Below are positions 10,681 to 21,563 of a stretch of 64,000 bases of DNA, piece by piece. Within the stretch, counting starts at the first letter, position 1. Each line of letters opens with the position of its first letter. Location: NCBI GenBank assembly GCA_003008705.1, contig PDUO01000018.1, positions 26,630-90,629 of the forward strand. The letters are read 5' to 3'. This DNA is from Pezicula radicicola (taxonomy: Eukaryota; Ascomycota; Leotiomycetes; Helotiales; Dermateaceae). Under the pieces are notes generated by a model. That model saw nothing but the letters and a program-made list of their open reading frames with translations, had not been told where the DNA came from and did no database searches. The position numbers and the translations under genes were made by a program.

Positions 10681-12729
10681 CTACAACACAAAAGGTATGT
10701 ACATGTTCTTCTCGCGACTCCTAATTGCTTGCTTCGCCTTCACCATGGACACAAGCATATCATTATGGGGGCAAGCGATACCCATTTCTGATGCTCTCAG
10801 GGCTAGATAGCCATTGTAGTAATCGATTGACGTCTTTGTGCCTTGTCTGACGTCCCGCAACATTGCAGTTATGTTATTTCCAGTTCTGACGATGGCCGAA
10901 AGAGTGGTCGACTCGAGTCGCTCGACACCGAATCGGTAATCGGGATCTGGCATAGAACGTGACTCAGGCAATGATCGAAGAATGAGAGATATTTCCTCCA
11001 AAAGTAGCGTGATAGTTCGTGAGGCTTGATAGTTAGATAACAGTTGGTTATTCGAACAGTCGAAAAGTACAGAGATAGGCCCCAGTACGGCGTTGACAGC
11101 AAGCTTCTCGAGGTGGATCTCCAGGTAGTCCTCCAAACTGAGTCCCACTGCATTAAGATCAGATGCTCGGGTAAGCACTCGTGTGAGATATGTAGATGTT
11201 GGAGTGCTGGAACTCCATCCATAGTCTATCATCCTAACTAACGGACCATCGACAAGGGAATTTGTTCGAGGAGGTGGTGGTGGCCGTGCAAGCATGGTCA
11301 TTGACAGCTGTCCAGCATACTTCTCAATAACAGCAAACTTCGCTTCTTCAATAGACTCCAGATCGTGTGTAAGACTTCCCAGTACGTAATTGGGTCTGAG
11401 CTGAGCCCTAGGAAACATTGCAGAGTTTACTTCCTCGACAATGCCTAATCCATCACTGATGAAGCAGATTGTTGAGTGTGGCCGAAGACGGTATTTGATA
11501 TTTTGGAGGGCTGGTAGTGTTCTAGGTCCACGCGTGGTAACGATCAAATGATCAATTATGCTCTCGGGTTGATCTATGAAGTCTCCCGGACTTGTATCGA
11601 TTCCTACGGGCTCTTGTCGAGGAAGCTTAAAGGGTGCAGAGGACTCGATTCGAACCCCCGTCTCTTCGAAGATCTTCCCATTCTTGAGAAGTCTTATAGT
11701 TTGACCTTCATCTAGCCACTGCTGGATTAACAGTGGGCGGTGGAGTAACAAAGTGACCGGTGGCGGGTTCGGAAGTGAGGCGAGACAATGGGCAATATAC
11801 TGTCCCATGGGCCCATGACCTAGGATGTGTATGGTGCGAGACAATGGTCTTAAAGCTCCCACCGCTCGGCCACCTTGCTCTACCCCGTTTGATGGTTCCC
11901 ACTGGCCTGCCGACTCCCAAGGCTCACTGAATTCTTCACGGTGCGTTGAAACATCCTGATCGCCTTCGACAATACTGTCTCCGACGGTTGATTGAAAATG
12001 TTCCGCTTCAGAAGAGCCCGCCGCTACCATCTTCCGAAGAGCTCTATGACCTTGCATGACACTTGTTGTGCTTTTCACTGCCTCGCCATGGACAGGACTT
12101 GACCTGCTGTGTTTGCCTCCTGCCCTGGATTCATTGTGCCTTGCCCAGACGTCTCTAACCGTTCCGGAAGATGATGCACCACTAAGTTCCGGTGACTGCA
12201 CAACACGTTGTTGGCCACCCATCCCAGCAATGCTGGTAGCAGCATCTCTTCTCGTTGCCGACTCTATGGCTTTGGTACTATCAGTCTCATGGACATCGAG
12301 ACCATTATCTGCCGAGCTTTCTGCGTGCTCTGCTATTGGAATATCTCCTTCCTCTGCCACTTTTCCTCCGTTGTCCGCAATTTCCTTTACACTGCATCCT
12401 TGCTGGAAAATACCCCGAGAACTTGTCGTAATTGGTGTATTTAATGTTTTATCAATTGCGGATCGGCTGGACTTCCCTGTGGAGTAATGGCGACGACTGA
12501 GATCTTTGTTTCCGCCCAGAACAGGGCTTCCATTTGGGCGTCGATCGTACTTCCGCCGTGGCCACCAATAGCTCCCATACCGAGTCGCAGAACAATTTAT
12601 GGCCACCCGGCCCGCATAGAGGTTATTGCATGGCCATAGAGGGTCACGAGGTATTCGAATAAACACCCGCAACAGCGGACAACCGCACGTTGGAAAAGAC
12701 AGGATGACCGGTTCTTGTTGATTATCCAA
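10681..12729 (-). CDS. PanE/ApbA (ketopantoate reductase)-like protein, start unresolved
   Basis: An uninterrupted frame of 682 codons. The C-terminal half (from about residue 285) is a ketopantoate-reductase-type NADP oxidoreductase. The Rossmann motif HILGHGPMGQYIAH fits GxGxxG, and the C-terminal helical domain carries KLAVNAVLGPISVLFDCSNN and SIDYYNGYLALRASEMG. Fungal relatives of this shape include mitochondrial proteins such as yeast Cbs2. The N-terminal 85 residues are Arg-rich, with RRHYSTGK resembling a presequence cleavage site, then a long low-complexity linker. The frame has no ATG before codon 170. It opens with TTG just after an in-frame TGA. A non-AUG start, an unseen first exon, or a start at codon 170 without the presequence are all possible. 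Confidence 0.7.
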   Translation of the reverse strand: MDNQQEPVILSFPTCGCPLLRVFIRIPRDPLWPCNNLYAGRVAINCSATRYGSYWWPRRKYDRRPNGSPVLGGNKDLSRRHYSTGKSSRSAIDKTLNTPITTSSRGIFQQGCSVKEIADNGGKVAEEGDIPIAEHAESSADNGLDVHETDSTKAIESATRRDAATSIAGMGGQQRVVQSPELSGASSSGTVRDVWARHNESRAGGKHSRSSPVHGEAVKSTTSVMQGHRALRKMVAAGSSEAEHFQSTVGDSIVEGDQDVSTHREEFSEPWESAGQWEPSNGVEQGGRAVGALRPLSRTIHILGHGPMGQYIAHCLASLPNPPPVTLLLHRPLLIQQWLDEGQTIRLLKNGKIFEETGVRIESSAPFKLPRQEPVGIDTSPGDFIDQPESIIDHLIVTTRGPRTLPALQNIKYRLRPHSTICFISDGLGIVEEVNSAMFPRAQLRPNYVLGSLTHDLESIEEAKFAVIEKYAGQLSMTMLARPPPPPRTNSLVDGPLVRMIDYGWSSSTPTSTYLTRVLTRASDLNAVGLSLEDYLEIHLEKLAVNAVLGPISVLFDCSNNQLLSNYQASRTITLLLEEISLILRSLPESRSMPDPDYRFGVERLESTTLSAIVRTGNNITAMLRDVRQGTKTSIDYYNGYLALRASEMGIACPHNDMLVSMVKAKQAIRSREKNMYIPFVL

Positions 12730-13261
12730 TCCGTCTCATGGCAGACGTAAAGTCCAAAGGATGAGCACTAGCCTGACGGCCTTGGATCCAGAAATTAGAG
12801 CACCTCCGTATGCATGTGGTAGTCGAGAAGAAGACGTGAAGATGAATAGGCAAGAAATCAAAGGGGGATCGATTCGGTCCCTCGAATAGTAGTTGTGTAC
12901 AAGAAAGAGCTTCAATTGGGGAAAGGCAGGAGACAGCAAGATTGCGCTTTGAGCCGCGGTGTCAGGGCTGGGAAGAAAAAATATGGGAGAGGGAAAATGG
13001 AAGTCGTTAAGAAGGGCAAATAAATTGTCTTGAGGGACGAGAGGCGACGCTGTGCTAGAAGATCTAAAAAATTATGGTAATCCTTGCTCCATCTGAAAAG
13101 CCCAGTTCCTCATTGGCTGCATTCAAGCTCCGTACAAACACCAAAAACGAAACTTCTTCAGCCTGAACGTTCAGCCTCGCCTCACGCCGACCCATTCCAC
13201 TGTTGCTCGCCTTTCTCACTTTCAATTGTTCCTGCCCTCCCTCGTATTTTTGCGGTTCGAC
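12730..13261. other. Divergent intergenic region, PanE-like / LRP1
   Basis: Promoters of both flanking genes. It may also hide a first exon of the PanE-like gene. I searched for an ATG exon with an in-phase donor and did not find a convincing one. Pyrimidine-rich leader sequence precedes 13262. Confidence 0.4.
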
Positions 13262-14146
13262 ATGGACGCAACCAAGGTGCTCTCTCAGCTGGACCAGCTG
13301 GATGATGAGATTGACGATTTGGAGGAATCTCTCGCGCCCCTCTTGAAGACGGCCCTCTCAGAAACAGCTTCTAAACTACCCCTGCTGGATAAGGCAAAGC
13401 TCTACACTCTTGTTACCTATGCTATCGAATCCATGCTGTTTTGTACGCTTCTCCTCCTCCTCCTCCACCACCTTTGCTTGCATCTATCTAACACTAGCAA
13501 AGCATACTTACGACTCAATGGTGTCAAAGCTCGCGAGCACCCTGTATTTACTGAACTCACGCGTGTCAAGCAGTATTTTGACAAGATCAAGACCGCAGAA
13601 ACGCCCGTGGAAAAGAGACAAAACTTGAGCCTCGATAAAAAGGCAGCCGGCAGAATCATTACAGCCGGACTGGTAAGCAATGTTCAAACCTAAGTCTTCT
13701 CTAACATATCCCATCTGCCATAGTATACCTATATCCATATCGTACACTCCAACTCAAGCTTTTGCTGACCTGCCCCTTAGTCTGGTAACGACAAATACGA
13801 TCTTCAAAGAGCAGAACAGCAAGCGAAGGAGAGAGCAAGAGCACACATAAAGTTCGACGAACTTACGCAGAAGATGGAGGCGAGAGAGAAGGTAAAAGAT
13901 TCACAGACACAAGACGACAATGCAGACTCGTCGGATGATTCCGAATCCGAGTCGTCCGGGGATGTAAAAGCCACACCAGCTACACCTAAGAAGAGGAAGC
14001 TGGGAAAGGCGCAGACCGGCCAAGATGGCTCTTCCGTTGCTTCTGAGGCTTTGAAGGGCGACTCTGATGCTGCTAAATCAGTCCGGAAGAGAAAGAAAGC
14101 TAAGACAGAGAAGACTAAAGCGAAGAAGCTGAAGAAATCGAAGTAA
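13262..14146 (+). CDS. LRP1: LRP1/RRP47 (C1D family) nuclear exosome cofactor
   Basis: Nuclear RNA-binding partner of the exosome exonuclease Rrp6, used in rRNA and snoRNA 3' processing. Exons are 13262-13442, 13503-13672 and 13781-14146, 238 aa. The Sas10/C1D domain covers about residues 1-110: MDATKVLSQLDQLDDEI, then ESMLFSYLRLNGVK after splicing, and HPVFTELTRVKQYFDKIK. The first intron ends at AAAG (13502), not at the CTAG upstream, because only the AAAG site keeps the frame and restores FSYLRLNG. The tail is Ser/Asp-rich and then strongly Lys-rich (KKAKTEKTKAKKLKKSK), as in the family. The start ATG is preceded by a pyrimidine-rich leader. Confidence 0.92.
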
Positions 14147-14960
14147 GGAGCCAAGTTGGTGATTCATGGGCCTCCTAGGCCTGATTACGTTTATGGGCAA
14201 CGGATAGCAAATTTGCATTGTAAGGAGTTTTGCAGGAAAAGTTTAGCCCAGGGCGTTCAAGGAGTGGGAGTTTGGGCGAAGATGATTTTGATACATTATC
14301 AATACTCTGGGTATGAATAAAAGTGTCCATATTTATTAATGTTCTCTTTTTCCATGTTGTGATTTCGCTGGAAAGGCAATAGATACTATATTTTCGTCGT
14401 GAATAAACTACAAACCCAAACTTGGCCTCCAATAACTTTTTGTGATAAATCTGGTGAAGTCAAAACGAGTGTCGGTATTATTCAACCAATCAGGCCTTCA
14501 TTATTTCACTCTCGCATCCTCCCCGACTGAGGCGAGTGGTCTCTCCACCGGAGAAATAAGTGGCCGATTTTGTACATAGGCTACAACACCAAACCTATAC
14601 TTATTACTTTGTTCTTTTCCCTCCTACACCCCTAAAACCATACGTATTTTTATAGAACTATTGCATAAAGACTAAAATGTCCCTTAAGCTAGTTTATTAT
14701 AAAAAATAAGTGTAACTAATATATAAATAATGCGATTTTTGGTGTCATAGCTTGTGCATAAAATCAGCCACTTATTTCTCAGGGTGGAGAGGGCGAGCTA
14801 GGTTTCTTTGCCGAGGCGGCTCTCAAAGACATTAGTACGAAGTATCTTCTGCATCTCGTCAACTTTTATTCACTGCACACTACTGTCCTTCGCCTTCGGT
14901 ACAACATCAATATCAATATCGTCCATCATTCAAGCATACCACACAATACAGCACACAGCC
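14147..14960. other. Intergenic region holding a MITE-like element
   Basis: No gene was seen. AT-rich sequence follows the LRP1 stop, the inverted-repeat element occupies 14541-14791, and the MIX17-like promoter and leader follow. Confidence 0.5.
14541..14791. mobile_element. MITE-like element with ~53-bp terminal inverted repeats
   Basis: The left arm 14541-14593 and right arm 14739-14791 are imperfect inverted repeats. Both read TCTCCACC, then GAGAAATAAGTGG, GATTTT, GCTA and ACACCAAA, with about ten differences. The interior (about 145 bp) is AT-rich and non-coding. GGCGAG occurs at 14531-14536 and at 14792-14797, a possible target-site duplication, although four extra bases lie between it and the left arm. 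Size, AT-rich core and inverted arms fit a non-autonomous DNA transposon. The superfamily is not identifiable by eye. Confidence 0.7.
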
Positions 14961-15547
14961 ATGGCTCGTCAATCAAGATCCGGTGGACGCGCTCCATCTC
15001 GTCCAACAGTTGCTCCTCCCGCCAGAGCTCCCGCCCCCCAACAACAACGACCTGCTACCACGGCTTCCTACCCACCTGCAAATCAACACTCAGCTGCTCC
15101 GCCAGCACCTCCCGCGGCTGCCCAGCCAGCTTCTGCAGGACCGGGTCTATTTGGCCAGATGGCGAGCACTGCAGCGTGAGTAATTCTCTGTCATTCTAAG
15201 ACGCCTAGCTAAGTAAATCTAGAGGTGTTGCTGTCGGATCCTCCATAGGCCATGCAATCGGTGGATTCTTTGGAGGCGGATCTTCAGCCCCTGCTGAGCA
15301 ACAAAACCAAGCCGTCGCCGCACCAGCCCAGGACCAAAGTCAGAGCCAGAACAACTGGGGCGCGAGAAGCTGTGAGACGGACGCAAAGCAATTCACAAAG
15401 TGTCTTGATGAGAACCAAGGAAACATGCAAATTTGTAGCTGGTATTTGGAGCAGCTGGTACGTCTACAAATATGTTTGAAAGTATTTGGAAGACTAATAT
15501 GTGTTTAAATTTAGAAAGCTTGCCAGGCCTCCGCCTCACAGTATTAA
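14961..15547 (+). CDS. MIX17: MIX17/CHCHD2-like twin CX9C protein
   Basis: Mitochondrial intermembrane-space protein imported by the Mia40 relay. Human relatives CHCHD2/10 affect respiration and cristae. Exons are 14961-15175, 15223-15457 and 15515-15547, 160 aa. The N-terminus MARQSRSGGRAPSRP is basic, and Pro/Ala/Gln-rich sequence follows. A Gly-rich hydrophobic segment comes next (GVAVGSSIGHAIGGFFGG). The CHCH domain has both CX9C pairs: CETDAKQFTKC and CSWYLEQLKAC. The last intron lies between the two halves of the second pair, so the 33-nt final exon is essential to complete the fold. The protein ends QASASQY. Confidence 0.93.
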
Positions 15548-15773
15548 GAAGTTGTTCGTCGCGGCGTTATATCGTCATGGGATATTATACCATTGAATTG
15601 CATTATGGTGCAAGGAAACGAGACTCTTTGTACAATAAAAACTGTATTGGAATGACACACAGCTCTGTTGACTCCGTCCCTATGAGCGTGTATCCCTTGC
15701 TCGTAGAACTCATACGCCTGAAATTTTCCGTTTTGTTAACTATTCGCCCACGCTAGCGGTCCAAACTACGAGA

Positions 15774-18084
15774 TCAGTCATTTTTCCTGTCCTCATCTCT
15801 TCTTGGTTCAAAGTTAAGCTGTGTGAAATGATCAGTACGGCTGTGTTGGCGATGTTGGACATAGACGTACTGCATTGCCATTGTAGAGCTGATGGTCTTC
15901 TGTCTGTCCTCTTTCCTGATTTCCTAGTGTTCGAACATTAATGCCAGGTGTTGCGTCGGCTGTCGAGGTCTCTTGTTCTCTAGAATTAGCTTCAGCTGTC
16001 CCTGAGCCCAAGAATCTCCCAACGGTGGAGGCGACTAGTCCCACGCTGGAGGACATAAAGTTGTAGCCAGTGGAAAGGCCTCGTGAGATTATGCCTGCAT
16101 TAGCATCCTCATATGCTGTAATAGCCCCTTTGACTGGAACCAAGATAAGAGTTGCACTGGGTGCTAATTCTAAGGACTGGAGGGTTTGTTCCTCATCAGA
16201 TATTGAGATGTTCTTGTTTGGAAGTGGCGTCAGGACATGCTTAAATGTGTAGGGAACATCCAAAGCCGCTTGCTTGGTATCAATCCAAGGTCTGGTGCCA
16301 AGGAGTCAGCCAAATCCCGGTTCCTTTTTTCCGAGTTTAGAGTCGCTCTAGAATACTCTTTGTAGTACGATAATCTAAGAAGAAACACCAAGCATTTCAA
16401 AGCTCTCTAGTCTCCAGTCATCATCTACTGAGTCTAATTGCTACTAGGGTGTAGATGCGACAAACGTTCAAGCCTTCTCAAGTGACATAAACTAACTCGA
16501 TAGGGTAGACATCATCTTCCACTTGTAGTCAATCGTTGATGCTTACTAGTTTTATTTTGGATTGGCGAGGGAGTAACGAAAGAAGACTTTAAAACTTTGA
16601 CATACCTGACATCAGTTCGCAAAGAGGCCGAAGAAGGAAATCTAGAGCGAATAGTTGCTCCGTCGAACAACCTTATCTGTAAAGCACATTCAGTCGCCGC
16701 TGGCTTGCTTGATGATGATTCCAGAGTGCTGGAGGGTCCCTGGTCTTCAACGACCCCCTTTGCTGCTTTGGCTTGTGCTTTGCGTGCAGCCTCTCTCTCA
16801 CGTCTCTCAGCTTTGTCGTCTTCAACACGCTTTAAGATACGTGCCCGCTCTTCTCTTGCTTCTTGTTGTCGCTTCTTTTGCATCAAGGCATATTTCATAT
16901 CCGCCGACTTCTGAGATCCTTCTAGTCCAGTCGCCTCGTCCATTGCCTGACGTCGAGCTTTGGCTTTGGCTGAACGATCAGCCTTCTCTTTTAATTCTTG
17001 CTCTTTCTTTTGGGCTTCCAAACGAGTGCTTCTTTCCTTAAGCAAACTCTGGACATCTGCCGAGCCAGTGGCTTCTGTTTGAGCAGTAGGTTCTGTACTA
17101 GAACCAGTGCTTGAAACTGGGATTGAGGCTCCTGATGTTGGCGACGCCTGCTGTGCTGTTTGGGAAGGTACTTCACTGGAAAGACTTTCCTCTGAGCATT
17201 CCAAGATAGTTCGCAAACGCTTCAGAAATTCCTCCTTGGAGATCCCTGCTGTCAAATATCCCTTTAACTGTCCATTACTGTGTGAAAATGTTAGCCTGCG
17301 CTCCAATAAAATCTCCTGAGAGAAAGGTGTGTCTGTTCTACGGTTATTGAATTGGCTTAAGTAACTAAGTTTGAGTAGCCAGCTCAAAAATAGCGTGCTG
17401 ATGTGAAGGAAGTGGAAGCAGGAGAGATACCAAGATGCTTAAGTATGCAAGGGTCCCACTCACTAGATAATAACGACTTCGATATAGCAGTCAGTAAAGT
17501 AGTCCGATAGGAATGCGAGAGCACATACATGTAGGGGTTTTAGGAAGGGGGACGATTTGTGCTAAATAGCCCGCCTCCTGCGAACCGGCGTTTAGACGCA
17601 GAAGAACAGTCCGATTCGACAACATGGCTTTTAGCTAAAATTTGATATGTTAGCACCTAAGGCATTCTTAATTCTTAGGCTCTTAAGGAAACAAAGGGCA
17701 CCGATGAGAACAAGCAACGGCTTTGGGCACCAAGGGTCTATGATAAGGCGAAGTGAGACTTCTGCGAGAACATGAGAAAAGGAATGGCTGAGAAGTGAAG
17801 TAAATTGGAGGACCGGCTGGACTGCCCTTGTTTCGTCAACAATAATATTGATTACTCACACTGTTGTCCTCAAGAAAGTCGTTCTCCCACAACTGGCTCT
17901 CTTCTCCTTCATCTGCGATGAACTGTCAGCCTCAAGGCCCTCCTAAGGGAAAGTACGTTATGTAGTTAGGCAAGCAGAGAGGAAGAGGAAAGTGATGCTC
18001 TGTACCAGCAACGAAGCAAGCTACCAGCTTTTGCTCCCTAATAGCGAGGCCAATGCCACTCTGTAGATCGCCGTCGTAGAACAT
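15774..18084 (-). CDS. UBX-domain protein with N-terminal thioredoxin-like region (Cdc48 adaptor type)
   Basis: Probable adaptor of the Cdc48/p97 segregase, of the UBXN4-like layout. Minus-strand exons are 18084-18006, 17912-17860, 17634-17529, 17476-17464, 17277-16606, 16291-15871 and 15818-15774, 462 aa, all in phase. The thioredoxin-like part spans exons 1-5 (MFYDGDLQSGIG, DEGEESQLWENDFLEDNS, LNAGSQEAGYLAQIVP, then PTFVIIYNGQLKGYLTAG). Exon 4 is a 13-nt microexon that encodes the core of FVIIY. A long charged helical region (KADRSAKAKARRQ) follows, then the UBX domain at about 330-410 (ALQIRLFDGATIRSRFP, PWIDTKQAALDVPYTF). The end, YNGNALNFEPRRDEDRKND, needs the last 52-bp intron. Introns of 186-314 bp are long for this window. 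Confidence 0.88.
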
Positions 18085-18298
18085 GTTGAAATCAAGGTGT
18101 CTAGGTATGTCAGGAGCCTGTGTTTCGTTGAACCAACGAAGGGCAGAGTGCACCCATCATAGATCACGGGCACGGCACGGCCAAAACTGTCGCCGGCGCT
18201 CGCGGAGCCAATGGGTTGATTGGGTGACGTTGAGCTTCCTGCGTTCTAGCTTCCATCGTCAATAATTCCTAGCTTGAAGGGTCTAATACAGTAGCATT
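18085..18298. promoter_or_regulatory. Divergent promoter, UBX gene / SHY1
   Basis: Only 214 bp separate the two start codons, so the genes share a bidirectional promoter region. I see no TATA box or named motif. A GC-rich stretch (CGGCACGG, GCCGGCGC) lies near 18170-18200. Confidence 0.5.
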
Positions 18299-19417
18299 AT
18301 GAAAAGCTCCAAGATGCTCCTGCGCCAATTGCGCATCTCGAATTCTGGATTTGCTTGCACCGCTTCCCCCACGACCCACAAGCCTGTTGTCTCAAAATGC
18401 CAGGCCTGTTGTTTTTCGAGGAGTCCTCGACATCCCAAAGCACAAGCTGCTGACGACCCAAATTTCATGTCCATAGTCGATAATCCTCCCAATCTGGTGA
18501 GGACCGGTAGGAGACATGGCCCAGGGCTTATAGTGCTGGGTGAGTGCTGGACGCGCAAAACAGATCATCTTTTTGTTAACATCCTAATTAGCTCTTATAC
18601 CTATTACAGCTTTTGCTCTTGGAACATGGCAAGTGCAGAGATTAGATTGGAAGTCAAAATTAATAGCAAAGTTTGAGGACCGCCTTGTTCGAGATCCTTT
18701 GCCACTGCCACCTCATATCGATCCCACAGCCATCAATGATTTTGACTACAGAAGGATATACGCTACGGGACACTTTAGACATGACCAAGAGATGCTGATT
18801 GGACCTCGATTGCACGATGGGAACGATGGCTATTTGGTTATCACCCCGTTGGAGAGAGACGGGAAAGGCACAACCGTACTTGTAAATCGAGGCTGGATTC
18901 CAAAGAAATTCAAGAAGCAGAAGGATCGATCGGATGGCGTGCCCAACGGGGAGATTACTGTTGAAGGGTTATTGAGAGAGCCGTGGAAGAAGAACATGTT
19001 CACTCCAGAAAACAACCCTCAGACGCAGGAGTTTTATTTCCCGGACGTGGAACAGATGGCAAAATTGACAGGGAGTCAGGCAGTCTGGATCGAAGAAACT
19101 ATGGGTATATCTACAATTACTCTCGGAAGAAACTATGCTAAAATAGTACCGCAGAACCCGACCTTCTGAAAGCGTGGGACCGAGAGGCTCGTGGGATCCC
19201 AATAGGTAGACCAGCGGAAGTCAATCTGAGAAATAATCACGCGCAATACATATTCACATGGTAAGGCTCTGTTTTACTCCCGATCTCGCAGTCCAAGTGA
19301 CTGATTCAACTTAGGTATGCCCTTGCCGCAGCCACTTCTGTAATGCTGTGGATGGTAGTAAAGAAGCCTCCTGCGGATATAGCTCGTCGCGTACGCCAAA
19401 ACAAGGAATGGTCATAG
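18299..19417 (+). CDS. SHY1: SURF1/Shy1 cytochrome c oxidase assembly factor
   Basis: Mitochondrial inner-membrane factor for early assembly of complex IV (Cox1 maturation). Exons are 18299-18539, 18610-19104, 19155-19260 and 19315-19417, 314 aa. The N-terminus is a basic presequence. Transmembrane segment 1 is GLIVLAFALGTWQVQRL, created across intron 1, and carries the family GxWQVxR motif. The central domain has RRIYATGHF, VNRGWIPKKF and EGLLREPWKKNMFTPEN. Exon 3 gives EPDLLKAWDREARGIPI and NLRNNHAQYIFTW. The second transmembrane segment is YALAAATSVMLWMVV. The third exon starts after CGCAG at 19154, because the earlier AATAG breaks the frame. The stop is 32 bp from the CENP-T stop on the other strand. 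Confidence 0.93.
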
Positions 19418-19449
19418 AATTCATTCAGGTCATAAAAGCGTCCTAATCA

Positions 19450-21206
19450 CTACTCAATTGTCTCTTCTACTACTTCAAGCCGTCGTCCTCTATGAGATTT
19501 TGGTGGAGGGATCATCCGCAGTTCCTGAAGAAGCTCTCGAGGTAGATGCTTTTGAGCTAGTGAAAATGGCGTTGTGGTTGCATTGGTCTGGCGTTGTCTA
19601 TATGTATGTATATAAGCATTGTATCATGTTTTCAGGATGGGAATGGCTACGAACCTAGTCATGAGCATAATAACATCATTTTCATCTATTGTCTTCCGAC
19701 CTGCATGCTTGGCATAGGCGCCCAAGTCATCGCTAACTTGTTCGAAGAACCAGTCTGAAGCTTGCTGTATGGCATCCAAAGCATCTTTACCGAGCTTGGC
19801 TTTGCTGTTACCTCCAGTCCTGGCAAAAGTGGTTGCAAGTTTCTTGACCACGCCTACAGGCAGCGAAGGGTACTGTGTTCCATGTTTTGACATCTTCATT
19901 TTCATTTTCCGAGCAGTTTTGTGGCTAGCTTGTCCTATGCCGTCCAGCTCTTGGAGACTTGTATCAAGCATACTGACATCAACGTCAGCACCGTCGGAAT
20001 ATGCTTGTAGCTCTGGCGCTGTATCATCATTCTCAATTGCAGCTTCGTTGTAATCCAAGTGTCTTTCACTTTCTTCCTCCTCCTGAAATACCAGAGAAGC
20101 CCCGTTGAGATCTTGTTGAGGTATGGTGAAAGCAAAAGTGTCAGTGTCGTCTCCAGTAAGAACAGCAGGACGGATATCGCTTTGTCGTCCAGAAGCCAGG
20201 GATATGCGGCTGGTGTCTGTAGCGAATCCTCTTAGTATTCCCGAGTTTTCTCTGTTTCTGTTAGCATATGATTAATCGTCAATTATACCGCTTGAATTGT
20301 GATTTACCCTTGGAGACCCAGGGTATCCCCCATGTCTTGTATGTCGTCTGCTTCGAATGTACCGGGTAGATTATAACTGGAATCCACTCCATCATAATCC
20401 AGACCCTCTGAGCCTATCTCGTTCAAGTCTACAAAGCGATCGCTTAACCTAATACTACCAAAACTACCGCGTGATAATCGGCCAGGTTGCTCGCTTAAAG
20501 CTCTTCTAGGAAGTTCCACAGACCGTACTGTGAAGTTCTCGTCCTCTAATCCAGCAGTTTGGGGTGGGAGAAGCAGGCTGTCATCATCTTCTTCGTCGTC
20601 ATTGTCGTCGTCGTCAAAAGGCAAAGACAAGCGGGGTCTTTCAAGCTCAGGCCCATCATCTAAATCGTCTCGTACTGGTAGCGTAAACCTTCTTGTCGAT
20701 GCAAATTCTTGTGGAGATGATATAATTGGTTGTGTTGTCGGGGCTAGAGTCCTACTCAGAGCTCGAAGGATATCTCGAGGCGTCTCTCTCTGCTGTCTTC
20801 CGCTTCGTCGTCTATCCTTTCCCGGAGTGAGGCCAGCTCTCCGTGCTTCTATGTCTCTAATTGCCGCTCTCCCATGCGGTGTAACGGGACGAACTCTTCT
20901 GGCGGACCCCCCTAGTCGTTGTACAGCACCAGGAGTCCTTGACTGGGCTGCTGGCGTGCGACGAACTGATACATGTGTTGAGGGCGGTCCAACACTTGAA
21001 GCGCGGCGCTCTGGTGTCGTTGGCCTGGAGATGACATTTGAAAGCTGACGGAGCGTATGATATGGCGTTTCTTTTGTAGTGCTAGCTGCAATTGCCTTTT
21101 CCGCATCTGAATTTCGAGGCGTAATTCTGGGTGGTTCTTGTTGTTGCGTCAAGGGCACGGCACTTGCTGATGAGGGCCCTGTCCGAGGATTCGAAAATGT
21201 AGACAT
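19450..21206 (-). CDS. CNN1: CENP-T (Cnn1) inner kinetochore histone-fold protein
   Basis: Kinetochore protein that binds DNA with CENP-W/S/X through a histone fold and recruits Ndc80 through its N-terminus. Minus-strand exons are 21206-20308, 20251-19655 and 19597-19450, 547 aa. The long N-terminal part is disordered, Ser/Thr/Arg-rich, with TPRDILRALSRTLAP, a conserved fungal CENP-T motif, and an acidic stretch. The histone fold is at the C-terminus (about 410-500): YPSLPVGVVKKLATTFAR, DALDAIQQASDWFFEQ and NDVIMLMTRQRQ. The CENP-T extension is TTPFSLAQKHLPRELLQELR. The third exon, which completes this extension, is needed for the call. The first intron has a second in-frame acceptor 6 nt upstream (CAGAAACAG), which would add two residues. 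Confidence 0.9.
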
Positions 21207-21563
21207 GATCAGTCAAATCTTGGCGGGGAGCAATACTTTGCTGCCCACTTATGGTGCCAAAAGGTGGGAGGCGGAAGGCGGAAGGTGAAATGTAGAATGC
21301 TGAAGGCCAATACCAGTACCTACTTGTCTTCTTGGTCGTGGATGCTCAAGTCGCGTCGTCGTTTGGGGTCACGCGTGTTCGGTAGTTCGCGTCGACGCTA
21401 GAGCGGACTGGCCCGAAGGCGGTGAAAGATAACCAGAGCCGAAATAATAAATTTAAATTCAGTATTTGATAGATATTTTGGGATATTTTGAAATCTCCCC
21501 TCCTGTCCCGTCTAAACTACCTTACATTTACACTTCGCGGACCAAGTCAATTACCCTTTCATA
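21207..21563. other. Divergent intergenic region, CENP-T / CMS1
   Basis: Shared 5' region of two divergent genes. No coding exon was seen. It is AT-rich at about 21445-21490. Confidence 0.45.

Noticed and set aside
12736..12939. Frame just upstream of the PanE-like gene as a possible missing first exon
   Set aside because: Begins with CTG, has no donor that joins in phase, and is not presequence-like.
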